In this document: positions 55,387 to 63,806 of the stretch, piece by piece
Layout: each line of letters begins with the position of its first letter
How positions within the stretch are numbered: the first letter of the stretch is position 1
Source: Nitrospira sp.
GTDB taxonomy: Bacteria > Nitrospirota > Nitrospiria > Nitrospirales > Nitrospiraceae
DNA: 64,000 nucleotides
NCBI GenBank assembly: GCA_030123605.1
Contig: CP126123.1
Span: forward strand, 1,302,001 to 1,366,000
Direction of reading: 5' to 3'
Notes under the pieces: model-generated
The model's input: the letters and a program-made list of their open reading frames with translations, nothing else
Databases searched by the model: none
What the model was told of the DNA's origin: nothing
Position numbers and translations under genes: made by a program

Positions 55387-55776
55387 TCATTTCTTCGAGT
55401 CTTCGGCCTGCCCTCCATGGTTGCGTCTGACGTCTCCGCCGCCCTCTTTGCATTCGAACTGAATGCCCCAACGCCTTCCCCGTTCCTCGTCTTCCGTTCC
55501 TTCTACGATGCCCATGCCGGCGCTGCTGTAGCCCCTGACTTCCCCTTCTCGAATGAACCGCGACCCGGCGTGGCACTTCGCTTGGATCATCTCCATCGCC
55601 GATTTCCTATATTGTGATCCCATCGGACCGCCTCGATCCTGCTTATAGGCGTAGGTCACCACCCCGCCGTGGTCCGATTCCTGACTCATCATGACCGCTT
55701 CGGAACAACCGGCAGCCACCATCGCCGCCGAACAAAGGACCAAGATCCAACGGTTAGTTCGGCAACGTGAATCCAT
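55387..55776 (-). CDS. Small lipoprotein after modA
   Basis: 129 residues: lipoprotein signal ending VAAGCSEA, then a small domain with two further Cys (KCHAGSRF and FECKEG) and a charged, disordered C-terminus. Overlaps the end of modA by 23 bases in another frame, so it is transcribed with it. Unknown family; EGTEDEERGRRWGIQFEC suggests a compact beta unit. Confidence 0.65.
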   Translation of the reverse strand: MDSRCRTNRWILVLCSAAMVAAGCSEAVMMSQESDHGGVVTYAYKQDRGGPMGSQYRKSAMEMIQAKCHAGSRFIREGEVRGYSSAGMGIVEGTEDEERGRRWGIQFECKEGGGDVRRNHGGQAEDSKK

Positions 55777-56554
55777 ACCGGGTCATGATCTCCTGACCTT
55801 GGGCTCCCTGCATGAATGCGAGAAATTGTCTGGCTGCGTCCTGATTCTTCGACTCTTTCACGATGACCGCTCCCTGCTCCAACGGAGGATGGGTATCGTC
55901 CGGAATCTGCCAGTAGCTGCCGGCCCTCTTCATGGTCGGAGCCAACGCCAGGGACAGGGCGATGATCCCGATATCGCAGGCACCGGACTCGATGAACTGC
56001 GCCGCTTGAGAAATGTTTTCGCCCAAGACCAATTTGTCTTTGACATCCCCGTAGACCTGCCCATGTTCCATCGCCGCGACCGCCGCCCGGCCATAGGGCG
56101 CATGTTTCGGATTGGCAATGGCGATCTTTCTGATCGTGGGCTCGCGGAGAACCGTGAGCCCCTTCGACAGATCGAGCGGAGAACTCTTCGGCGCCCACAA
56201 GACGACCCGCCCGACCGCATACCGGTACAACGACCCCGGCACGGTGAGGCCAGCCTCCTCCAATTTTTTCGGGTAGCCGATATCGGCCGAAAAATAGAGA
56301 TCGAAAGGCGCGCCCTGCTGCAATTGCGCATAAAAATTGCCGGACGAACCGAGCGACAGTTTCACCCGGTGACCGGTCTGTTTCTCATACTCCCCGATCA
56401 ATTCCTTGATGGCGAAATTCAAATCGGACGCAGCGGCCACGGCAAGCTCATCGGCAGCGGCAAGCGACCACGCACCCCCCACCGCCGCGACCAGGGTCAC
56501 GAGTAGAATCGCGCATGCAGCACCACTCATCCTCATAGAGTTCACGATAGACAC
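55754..56554 (-). CDS. modA: Molybdate-binding periplasmic protein ModA
   Basis: 266 residues: signal sequence then ELAVAAASDLNFAIKELIGEYE, SLGSSGNFYAQLQQGAPFDLYFSAD and GACDIGIIALSLALAP, all typical of ModA/WtpA-class substrate-binding proteins with the oxyanion-contacting serines of SGNF. Captures molybdate for ModBC, encoded 6 kb away. The GTG at 56554 has AAAGGAG eight bases upstream, better than any ATG. In an operon with the TOBE-like protein and porin upstream. Confidence 0.9.
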   Translation of the reverse strand: MSIVNSMRMSGAACAILLVTLVAAVGGAWSLAAADELAVAAASDLNFAIKELIGEYEKQTGHRVKLSLGSSGNFYAQLQQGAPFDLYFSADIGYPKKLEEAGLTVPGSLYRYAVGRVVLWAPKSSPLDLSKGLTVLREPTIRKIAIANPKHAPYGRAAVAAMEHGQVYGDVKDKLVLGENISQAAQFIESGACDIGIIALSLALAPTMKRAGSYWQIPDDTHPPLEQGAVIVKESKNQDAARQFLAFMQGAQGQEIMTRYGFTLPN

Positions 56555-56626
56555 GATCGATGCTCCTTTCTGTTCATGAGAGGCGCGTTCCACTCTCCTC
56601 TCGACCGACTGCGGAACCCATGTGCT

Positions 56627-57463
56627 TTACCGTGCCCCACCGAGGGCATGCTGGTCAAGATAGAGAATCCCGCATAAAACCGGCGGACAGCCGTTGCCAC
56701 TGGGTTTCAGCCACGCTTCATACCGCCCGACGTGTATCTCGATCGCCATGCCCGGAGTCCACTGGCCGAAACTGTCCGACTCCGATCCGACCAACGCCGA
56801 CACCCGTGCCGAGCCGACAAGCAACGACAACAATCTTCCCTCCGGCGCCGTCCCGACTTCCACGATCCGTGCCCTTAACCAGACACGAGAATCTGCGAGG
56901 AGGCCGTTCCGGTCCTCCTCATCGTTCTGCGACCATGCGGGAGCGGCGGTCGAAGAAGCCTCCAACGTGATCCTGGTCGGATCCACGACGACGTTGACCG
57001 TATCCCACATGTGAGGATACCGATCCGACCCCATGATCGGACCACAGCTCGTCAGCGCGAGTCGATCATTGTGAAGTCCGATCGTGATCAACCGTTCACC
57101 CGACAGCGATTCGACGCGGAGCACAGTCCCGATCCAACGATTCCACCGCCGTTTGCCTTGCCTGAAATAGCCGGCCTCCAGCTGCACGGCCTCTGATGGA
57201 ATCAGCGCCTTGACCCACTGGCCGGCCGAGAGGTCATTCGCCAGGTGATGGCCCAACGGCAACCGGACCGCGAGATTCGTCCGTTCTCCGACCCGCACTC
57301 GAATTCCTACCCTCATGAGTCCCCGATAAATCGAACCCACCTGAGCCGAAACGATGTTAAGCATCGCGTTCGGCGATGATGAGGACGGCCGAACATCCAT
57401 CCCTTCATGACTACGCTCCGACGAAATCTCCTGTCGAATCGTCTTATCGTCTGGGACCAACAT
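56627..57463 (-). CDS. Three-module TOBE-like protein
   Basis: 278 residues, cytoplasmic, no signal. Three successive beta-rich modules resemble divergent TOBE/molbindin or OB folds: residues about 35-96 (SIYRGLMRVGIRVRVGERTN ... SAGQWVKALIPSEAVQLE), 108-167 (NRWIGTVLRVESLSGERLIT ... WDTVNVVVDPTRITLE) and 192-255 (VWLRARIVEVGTAPEGRLLS ... WTPGMAIEIHVGRYEAW). Each ends in the V-x-V-x-I-x-P-x-x-V-x-L type strand of TOBE domains. Not a known family to me. Its place between the porin and modA points to molybdate or tungstate binding. Confidence 0.6.
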   Translation of the reverse strand: MLVPDDKTIRQEISSERSHEGMDVRPSSSSPNAMLNIVSAQVGSIYRGLMRVGIRVRVGERTNLAVRLPLGHHLANDLSAGQWVKALIPSEAVQLEAGYFRQGKRRWNRWIGTVLRVESLSGERLITIGLHNDRLALTSCGPIMGSDRYPHMWDTVNVVVDPTRITLEASSTAAPAWSQNDEEDRNGLLADSRVWLRARIVEVGTAPEGRLLSLLVGSARVSALVGSESDSFGQWTPGMAIEIHVGRYEAWLKPSGNGCPPVLCGILYLDQHALGGAR

Positions 57464-57516
57464 GGCATTGCTCCTCTTTTGTAGCGAGGGGAGATCTTAC
57501 GTCCCCCACAATCGTC

Positions 57517-59250
57517 CTAGAAGAAGATCTGATACTGCACACGGATCATATTTTCGATCAAAGTTCCACCTCGCTGATCGAGCGGGACCGTGCCGGATTG
57601 AGGAGGAAGCGGCGCGCTGCGGCCGATCGCATACCCACCGGTACCCATCTGGATATTGCTGTAGGTCACCATGATCTGGTGATCATAGGTGCCGCCGAGA
57701 AACCAGTTCACCGAGGCATCGGTCTGATAGACAAGGTCATTGGCTGCGTTGGTATCCGGATCCCAATAGGCGAACCGACCGGCGATTTCCAGGTAGCGGG
57801 GGATCAGATAGTACCCTGTCTGCACGTACCATCCGGTGCTGTTTCCTAGATATGACGGTGCGGTCAACGTGCAGGCGGTATTCATACAGGGCAGGCCTTT
57901 GTTGTGACGATCGATATTCTTAAAGTAAAATTCCCCTTGGAGCGAGAACCCCCGATACTTGAATACTCCGTCCACCGCCCAGGTGAGGTAATCCACGAGA
58001 CCCCAACCGAGCTGCCTCGCATTGCCGAATGCGGCGATCTGCCGTCGGAAATTGAGATTGGCAAGGTCCGTCCCGATGTAGGAACTATTGGAGCTCGCAT
58101 TCACAGAGGGGTTGTACGAAATACCGCCGCCGACGGCCATCTGCGGTCTCTCCGAATACACATTATCGCCTTCTCCATATCCGGGCCTTCCCAGAATGTT
58201 CCAGTTCAAACGTGCCGTATACATGAGTGCGTTGATATCACTCCTCAAGTTGGCGTTGATGTTCCGCTGAGGGGAGGGGCAGCCCGCCGGCGAAGGAAAC
58301 GGATTCTGCCCCGTCGTGCCTCCTCCGCAGCCTTCGGTCGGCTGCTCGCTGAAGAACCCACCGATGCGGTTGAAGCTCGGTCCGGCGCCATTGAACACCC
58401 CGAGGTAATAATTGACAGGGTACACTTCCTCATCGTTCATGAGCGTGATCCCGATATCGCGCCGATCCAGACCGCTGGCCGTGAAGGCATCCATCACCAA
58501 TGCGCGCTCGGCGAACTGCATCGACGCCGTCGAATTGATCTGCGCCCGATTGAAGTACACCTTATATTGGCCGAATTGAAGGTTGAAGAGCGGAAAATGC
58601 GTGCTCGTAAAGGCCATGTCCAGGAGTCGGACCGATCCCGGCGACTGGGAGTTCTCCGCCGTCTCCCCCGCGAGTTGGATATAGTACTTGAAGTCCGGAT
58701 TGAAGAGGTGCCCCATGAAATAGAGACGGGCGCGCCGCACGTTGAATGTGGATCCTTCGTTGTCTGAGCGGTTGGCCCGGTAATCGCCGAATACACCCAG
58801 CAGTTCCGGAAAGTTCTTCGCGTCTCCCGGATCCCGCCAGGCATCGTTGCGGAACCGCTGCGTGTACCGCAACTGGGTTCGGAAACGAATTTTAAGAAAG
58901 AAGGCGTTGTCGTTCATCGAGAGGTTGAAGCCCCGGTCGTACCAGCCTTTGAAACTCGGCTGCAACAGGTAGGTCCGCTCCTCCGATTCCCTCACCACCT
59001 GCGCATACTCTTCCTGCGTGATGATCCCCTGTTTCGCCGCGCGGTCGAGCAGCAGCTTGGTCGCAGGATCCATGCTCTCGACGAAGACGTGCTTCCCGTC
59101 CTTCTCGACCAACTTCCCCGTATCCGCCGCGAGGGCGGTTTCCGCACCGCCCAACCACGCAGACATGATGAAAAAGAGCCCGCAGAAAACTCCTTGAATA
59201 GGGATCCTCTTGCACGATGACGACGTATGACTTTGCAACGTTGCACTCAT
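57517..59250 (-). CDS. OprO/OprP-type outer-membrane porin
   Basis: 577 residues: signal peptide, a short coiled-coil-like region (ATKLLLDRAAKQGIITQEEY), then a 16-strand-type beta barrel with RGFNLSMNDNAFFLKIRFRTQLRY and RRARLYFMGHLFNPDFKYYIQLAG, landmarks of phosphate-selective porins O and P. Ends in QIFF, a proper outer-membrane C-terminus. Members pass anions. Encoded between a lipoprotein and the TOBE-like protein with modA beyond, so passage of molybdate or another oxyanion is a reasonable inference. Start 59250: AGGAG eight bases upstream. Confidence 0.78.
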   Translation of the reverse strand: MSATLQSHTSSSCKRIPIQGVFCGLFFIMSAWLGGAETALAADTGKLVEKDGKHVFVESMDPATKLLLDRAAKQGIITQEEYAQVVRESEERTYLLQPSFKGWYDRGFNLSMNDNAFFLKIRFRTQLRYTQRFRNDAWRDPGDAKNFPELLGVFGDYRANRSDNEGSTFNVRRARLYFMGHLFNPDFKYYIQLAGETAENSQSPGSVRLLDMAFTSTHFPLFNLQFGQYKVYFNRAQINSTASMQFAERALVMDAFTASGLDRRDIGITLMNDEEVYPVNYYLGVFNGAGPSFNRIGGFFSEQPTEGCGGGTTGQNPFPSPAGCPSPQRNINANLRSDINALMYTARLNWNILGRPGYGEGDNVYSERPQMAVGGGISYNPSVNASSNSSYIGTDLANLNFRRQIAAFGNARQLGWGLVDYLTWAVDGVFKYRGFSLQGEFYFKNIDRHNKGLPCMNTACTLTAPSYLGNSTGWYVQTGYYLIPRYLEIAGRFAYWDPDTNAANDLVYQTDASVNWFLGGTYDHQIMVTYSNIQMGTGGYAIGRSAPLPPQSGTVPLDQRGGTLIENMIRVQYQIFF

Positions 59251-59307
59251 GGACACTTCTCCTCTATTGATGTCCCGTTATGCGTGAAATCGTGATGCCT
59301 CCGGACG

Positions 59308-60006
59308 TTACGGTGCGACGGGAGATGGCGGTTGCGGGGCACGGCCGGGGCCGGCCTCTCCGGACCGGAGGAATTGACGGAACTCGACGCCACGGCGACC
59401 CTTGTCGTCGGTGATCCAAAAACGACCCGGCTCGAAGTAGAGGATGTAATCCCGAGGCGGAGGCGGCGTGGTGGGATAGTTGCGATCATAGAGATCGGAT
59501 TGTCGAATCGTGATCGGTGTATGGAACTGGTCGACGGTGAGATAAAGATAGGGATCACGCACGGCGATCCACCCCTCGACGATATCCTGGTCATAGGCGG
59601 TCAACCGCGGCGTTCGCACCTGAAAATGCACCCGCTCATTCGGACCGGCCTTCTGCAGAGCCTGCGAAAGGTACGGTGCCAAACGCTGCACCTCGTCTTC
59701 CCGCAACAACGGTTTCGGCGCTGTCTCCTCGGCAAACCAACGAAGCGGCAGACGTTGTTGTTCGCGTATGGAAAATCCTTTCAGAATGGCGGCCATCTCT
59801 TCGGATGTGATCTGTCCCGGGTGCGTATAGTCCCGTGGTGTGACTTCCTGCTGGATCGTCACAGCGACATGTTCGTCCTCGTGCACGGTTTCCTTCGTGT
59901 AGGGCAGCCTTGCGCAACCGGCCGCCATGGCCCCCACCCCCAATGCAAGCACGAGGGTCAGCCAGGCGGTACGTTGCACGTTCCTCTCCGACTGTCTTTT
60001 TTTCAT
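59308..60006 (-). CDS. Lipoprotein upstream of the porin
   Basis: 232 residues: signal with lipobox AAGCARL, a linker, a helical part (ITSEEMAAILKGFSIREQQRL) and a beta-rich C-terminal domain of repeated short strands (ERVHFQVRTPRLTAYD, EGWIAVRDPYLYLTVDQFH, YILYFEPGRFWI). Family not recognised. AGGAGGAGATCG precedes the ATG. The gene is 57 bases before the porin, so the pair may form an outer-membrane unit. Confidence 0.68.
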   Translation of the reverse strand: MKKRQSERNVQRTAWLTLVLALGVGAMAAGCARLPYTKETVHEDEHVAVTIQQEVTPRDYTHPGQITSEEMAAILKGFSIREQQRLPLRWFAEETAPKPLLREDEVQRLAPYLSQALQKAGPNERVHFQVRTPRLTAYDQDIVEGWIAVRDPYLYLTVDQFHTPITIRQSDLYDRNYPTTPPPPRDYILYFEPGRFWITDDKGRRGVEFRQFLRSGEAGPGRAPQPPSPVAP

Positions 60007-60093
60007 CGATCTCCTCCTCTCGGACCAACTTACGACTGATTTAATGATGTATGAAATAAAGACTTGTATTATTGACGCATGGGTAAAAAATTT

Positions 60094-60951
60094 TCAGCGA
60101 TGGTTCTTCAAATCCTCTCCGGTTCCTGGCAACCCATACCCGGCCAAGCGGACGGCGGTCTGAGCCTCGGTGCTTTGAATATAAGCGAGAAACTCCTCGC
60201 ACAGACGCCGATTGGGGCAATATCGTTCCATGGCCATCGAGTGCACCTCCGGCTGATATCCCTCCTTGATGATCGCGACCACCCGCAACCGGTCCCTCTC
60301 CTTGACCGCCTCATGCCCAAAGACGATCCCTGCATCAGCCTGCCCACCGAGTACGTGGTCCACGACTCCTCGTGAATCGGTGGCTTCATCCAGCCGCCCC
60401 GCGAACGAGGATGCAAATCCCAGCGCGCGGAGCGCTTGGTGTGTTTGCTTCCCAAGGATGGTACGGCCGGGCTCTGCAATGGCCAGGCGGGCGGTACTCC
60501 GGCTCAATGCTTCTAGGGATTCCGGTGCTTCCACCAATGATTCCGGCACGACCACGACGAGTTGGTCTTTCGCATAGGATCGTGTTGTCCCCGGTAACAC
60601 GTAGTATTTCATTTCCAACCGTGCGATCAGCTCATCGCCGCCCGGAGCGACCAGATGGATGGGCCCGGTCTCGATAAAATAACGGCCCACCATGCTGTTT
60701 TGCATTCCTGCGATGCCCTGTCTCATTGCCAATCCCGTATTGAAATGGAGCTTGACCCGCACATCGGGGTGAGAGCGCTCGAAACCGGCCGCGAGTTGCT
60801 CCAACACGCCCTTGAGGCTCGGCGAGGCCGCTATGACGAGCGGCTCACCGGCCCTTGCTGCGGCAGGACCAGCCACACTCACGACCAGAGACAAGACCGC
60901 CAAACACAACACAACTCGAGTCGAACTCCACATGAGGCCTTGCCCTCCCAT
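60094..60951 (-). CDS. Second ModA-like extracellular oxyanion-binding protein
   Basis: 285 residues: signal peptide, then PLVIAASPSLKGVLEQLAAGFE, NTGLAMRQGIAGMQNS, EPGRTILGKQTHQALRALGFAS, VLGGQADAGIVFGHEAV: a type-2 periplasmic-binding fold of the ModA/WtpA class. It differs from the main ModA in the phosphate-contacting loop (no SSGN), so ligand may be molybdate, tungstate or another. GGAGG lies five bases before the ATG at 60951. It follows the HTH-PBP regulator gene by 60 bases, same strand. Confidence 0.75.
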   Translation of the reverse strand: MGGQGLMWSSTRVVLCLAVLSLVVSVAGPAAARAGEPLVIAASPSLKGVLEQLAAGFERSHPDVRVKLHFNTGLAMRQGIAGMQNSMVGRYFIETGPIHLVAPGGDELIARLEMKYYVLPGTTRSYAKDQLVVVVPESLVEAPESLEALSRSTARLAIAEPGRTILGKQTHQALRALGFASSFAGRLDEATDSRGVVDHVLGGQADAGIVFGHEAVKERDRLRVVAIIKEGYQPEVHSMAMERYCPNRRLCEEFLAYIQSTEAQTAVRLAGYGLPGTGEDLKNHR

Positions 60952-61011
60952 CGCCACCTCCAGTACGAAAAATGATGCGCTTCTGGCAACATATTACAAG
61001 GACCGAACCGG

Positions 61012-62205
61012 TTACCCTGCCCGCAGACTGCGCACCTTTCCCGTCTCCGTCATGTCGTATCCGCCCAAAGCCTCGACTTCCGTCCGGAATTGCCGGCTGG
61101 CGATGGCATCGAGTAGGTGGGTGAGACCGGGATGGCCGGCCAAATAGCGTTTCGGAAACACAAGATCATACCGGGCCTGCTGCAGGGGAATGAAATCGAG
61201 CCCGAAAATCTGGGCGGCGGATCGTATCCCGATCCCGACATCGGCCTGGCGCTCCGCGATATGTCGCGCAACCTCGAAGTGAGAACTCACACATGACCCA
61301 TAACCCTTCAATTCAGGCCCCTTGATTCCCAAGGCCGACAACCGCTGCTCCAGGAGCATCCTCGCTCCGGCGCCCTCTTCCCGATTCACGATCATCACGT
61401 TCGGACGCGCCAGATCCTCCACCCCACGTATCCGCTTGGGATTGCCGGCCCCGACGATCAGGCCTTCTTCCCAGGCCGCAAAGGTCACCACGATATAATC
61501 ATCTCCCTGCAGGTGACGCCGCAGATAGGGCAGGTTCGATTCCCCCGTCTTGACGTCCAGGATGTGCAACCCCGCCATGTGGACTTCTTTGCGTTTGAGG
61601 GCGTCCAGCGCCGCCGCGCTTCCCATCGTCCAACCGACGACCGTCGAGGCATCTTTATGACGACGTAGGTACTCGCTCGCCAGATTGATGGCCGGATCGC
61701 AGCCTGCGACTGCGATCTCCTGCTCGATGAGCTGCCGCTCACGCAGAAGACGCACGCGTACGATTTGATCGGACTTGGACGAACGAGTGCCTCCCCCGCT
61801 TCTCCCGATGACCAATCCGTCTGCGGGAACGGTATAATTCAACACCTCTCCCAAGGCTGCGACGGGACGGACGATAAACCGGTCTTCGACCTTGGCTACC
61901 TTGACCCTCGTGCGAGGCTGGATCGTGAGAACGGCTGTGCCGTGCCGCACCCACAGGCCGTCGATCAGTTCGCCGGTCGTCTTGAGACTGAAGATATCCT
62001 CCACGTGACAACCCAGCACGCTGGCAAGCCGCAACGCGACCGCGGTCGTCGGGAGGTATTGATTGGCTTCAATGGCACAGACGGCCTGCCGCGTGACCAA
62101 GGCCCCGTCGGCAAGTTGACCTTGAGAGAGGCCCTTGGCCATCCGCAGGGCGCGCAGGGAATTGACGACGTTCGAAGTGGGCTCGGCTTTGTTTTTTTCT
62201 CCCAT
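61012..62205 (-). CDS. HTH-PBP regulator (XRE HTH + substrate-binding-like sensor)
   Basis: 397 residues: XRE-type HTH (GLSQGQLADGALVTRQAVCAIE, residues about 12-75), a middle domain of mixed structure, and a C-terminal periplasmic-binding-like domain (AGCDPAINLASEYLRRHKDA, GWTMGSAAALDALKRKEVHMAG, NREEGAGARMLLEQRL, ADVGIGIRSAAQIFGLDF) of the PBP_like type. Such fusions are predicted molybdate or tungstate sensors that read the cytoplasmic level through a ModA-type fold. ATG 62205 is the start; the longer frame lacks a signal. Upstream of the second ModA-like gene. Confidence 0.83.
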   Translation of the reverse strand: MGEKNKAEPTSNVVNSLRALRMAKGLSQGQLADGALVTRQAVCAIEANQYLPTTAVALRLASVLGCHVEDIFSLKTTGELIDGLWVRHGTAVLTIQPRTRVKVAKVEDRFIVRPVAALGEVLNYTVPADGLVIGRSGGGTRSSKSDQIVRVRLLRERQLIEQEIAVAGCDPAINLASEYLRRHKDASTVVGWTMGSAAALDALKRKEVHMAGLHILDVKTGESNLPYLRRHLQGDDYIVVTFAAWEEGLIVGAGNPKRIRGVEDLARPNVMIVNREEGAGARMLLEQRLSALGIKGPELKGYGSCVSSHFEVARHIAERQADVGIGIRSAAQIFGLDFIPLQQARYDLVFPKRYLAGHPGLTHLLDAIASRQFRTEVEALGGYDMTETGKVRSLRAG

Positions 62206-62507
62206 CGCGGTATGCCTGTACCATGATAGATTTATATGTGTCAACTATTCTGAATCATTTTCGATGCAATTTATTTCCAGACGACATATCACACCCGTGG
62301 CCGACACGCGAGAACCATGCTCCCTCTCATGCAACGGACGATGCAGGCTGAAATGCCGCGCATTCGCGTACGCCCACTTTCCATGAATCTCAACGATTGC
62401 GGTGCGGCACGCTCTCCGGAACGGAGCCCTTCTGGACCGTCCTGTCATGCGGCTGACGGAAGACGCACAAGGAGAACGCGGAATAGGAGAGAGCGTGTTC
62501 TGTATTC

Positions 62508-62537
62508 TTGACATTATTTAAAATTTCCTGATAGCAT
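62508..62537 (+). promoter_or_regulatory. Candidate sigma-70 promoter in a 396-base gap
   Basis: TTGACA (62508-62513), 18 bases, TAGCAT (62532-62537), about 65 bases before the zinc-ribbon start at 62602. The rest of the gap 62206-62601 holds no gene I can support. Confidence 0.45.
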
Positions 62538-62601
62538 CTCGATCACGCCCATACCCGAGCGAATACGGTCGGGTGGCCGATCACGGCAGAGGAGACAATC
62601 G

Positions 62602-62859
62602 ATGAAAGTCTTGCGACGCAGTCGTTTGGCGGTCAACGCCTGTCCCGGGTGCAATGAAGACAGACTGGTATCGAACGGAGCCTTCTGGATTTGCGACGTC
62701 TGTCGGTATGCCGTCACCTCTACGGCATTGGCAATGGATCGCGCGATGAGAGATGCGCCCCTTCGACATTCCCCTCGCACCCTCCCTCGTGACATCGAGA
62801 TTCGTGCAGGCATCCGGGAAGCCCAATTGGCTGTCGAGCCGGCATGGAGCGGGCGCTAG
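62602..62859 (+). CDS. Small zinc-ribbon protein
   Basis: 85 residues: LAVNACPGCNEDRL and FWICDVCRYA, two CxxC pairs spaced for a zinc ribbon, then a basic and disordered C-terminus. AGGAG precedes the ATG with seven bases of spacing. Not assigned to a family. Followed immediately by the second palindromic repeat; opposite in direction to the molybdenum operon. Confidence 0.6.
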   Translation: MKVLRRSRLAVNACPGCNEDRLVSNGAFWICDVCRYAVTSTALAMDRAMRDAPLRHSPRTLPRDIEIRAGIREAQLAVEPAWSGR

Positions 62860-63066
62860 CAGGATGTGGAAAAACTCATTTGGGGTCCTGTAGCCGCCAC
62901 AGATATCGAGATGTGAGGCGGATACTGAACAGCCATGCAGGATGCGCAAAAAGACCGTCCGGCAAAGCCGCAGCGAGCGAAGAGGCGAATCGTACTCTGG
63001 GCCGTACGGTGAGCCTCCGAGCGAGGCGAGAACGCCGCTGGCGGCCATTTTCCGCATCTTGTTAGG
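62858..63066. repeat. Dispersed palindromic element, copy 2
   Basis: A leader unit (from AGCAGGATGTGGAAAAACTC) is followed by a core matching copy 1: GCAGGATGCGCAAAAAGACC at 62938, AAAGCCGCAGCGAG, GAGGCGAGAACGCCGCTGG and TTCCGCATCTTGTT at the end. Ends are again inverted repeats. The leader is shared with copy 3 but not copy 1. Confidence 0.75.
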
Positions 63067-63131
63067 AGAGAGCGGAACAACGATGGCTGCATAGACAACC
63101 GGAAGCGGACATTCGCGCAAGGAGGTCGCCC

Positions 63132-63746
63132 ATGACGATGACGGCATCTCTCCCCTACAGAAAACCGGCCGCTGAAGATCGACGCACGCCTTCTGTTCTC
63201 TTCAAGAACAAGGTGGTCGGAACGGTCATCGCCTACCACCGATCGCAACTACACCGGATACGATACCGCGCACGCATGGCCGACGGCTCCACCATCACAT
63301 TTCTCTCCTGCACACTCTCCGTCCGGCCCGACTCTCTGGATATCGGCCAACAGGTCACTCTCGATATCCCACCTCGCGATGTCATCTTGGCCCCTCCTCG
63401 GTGGGTGAGTCCGCTGGAGAACAATTGCTGGCCCGCCCGCGTCGTCCTTTCGGCTGACCACGGCCTCAGTTCCTTGCTGGTGGTGAAGATCCTCGGCAGC
63501 CCATGGACATTGACGAGCACAAAACAAGTGTTTTGGTTGAATCGTCGGCTGCATGCGTGGGATCGAGTGACCGTCTACATTGCTCCGGAGTCCTGTTCCG
63601 TCGTGCGCCGTTATCCCGGCGATCTCCGCCTCCGCCCGCGTCTCCTCACCGAGGCATTCTACAGCCCCGCAGCCGCTCCGACCGTCAAGGGGTCGGCCAG
63701 TCGCCCACCGCACGGACCTCCATTCTTCCATGCAGGTTCGAAATAG
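63132..63746 (+). CDS. Protein with two TOBE-like modules
   Basis: 204 residues, no signal sequence. Two beta-rich modules resemble those of the three-module protein at 56627: about 27-88 (KVVGTVIAYHRSQLHRIRYR ... DIGQQVTLDIPPRDVIL) and 98-160 (NNCWPARVVLSADHGLSSLL ... WDRVTVYIAPESCSVV). A disordered Pro-rich tail follows. AAGGAGG six bases before the ATG. Divergent TOBE/OB fold is my inference from strand pattern; it could also be an unrelated small beta-barrel protein. Confidence 0.5.
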   Translation: MTMTASLPYRKPAAEDRRTPSVLFKNKVVGTVIAYHRSQLHRIRYRARMADGSTITFLSCTLSVRPDSLDIGQQVTLDIPPRDVILAPPRWVSPLENNCWPARVVLSADHGLSSLLVVKILGSPWTLTSTKQVFWLNRRLHAWDRVTVYIAPESCSVVRRYPGDLRLRPRLLTEAFYSPAAAPTVKGSASRPPHGPPFFHAGSK

Positions 63747-63806
63747 GAGTACGTCCTGATCCATCACAGGTTTCGGCGGACCTTCAAATCCTCACGCCGG
63801 TCACCT

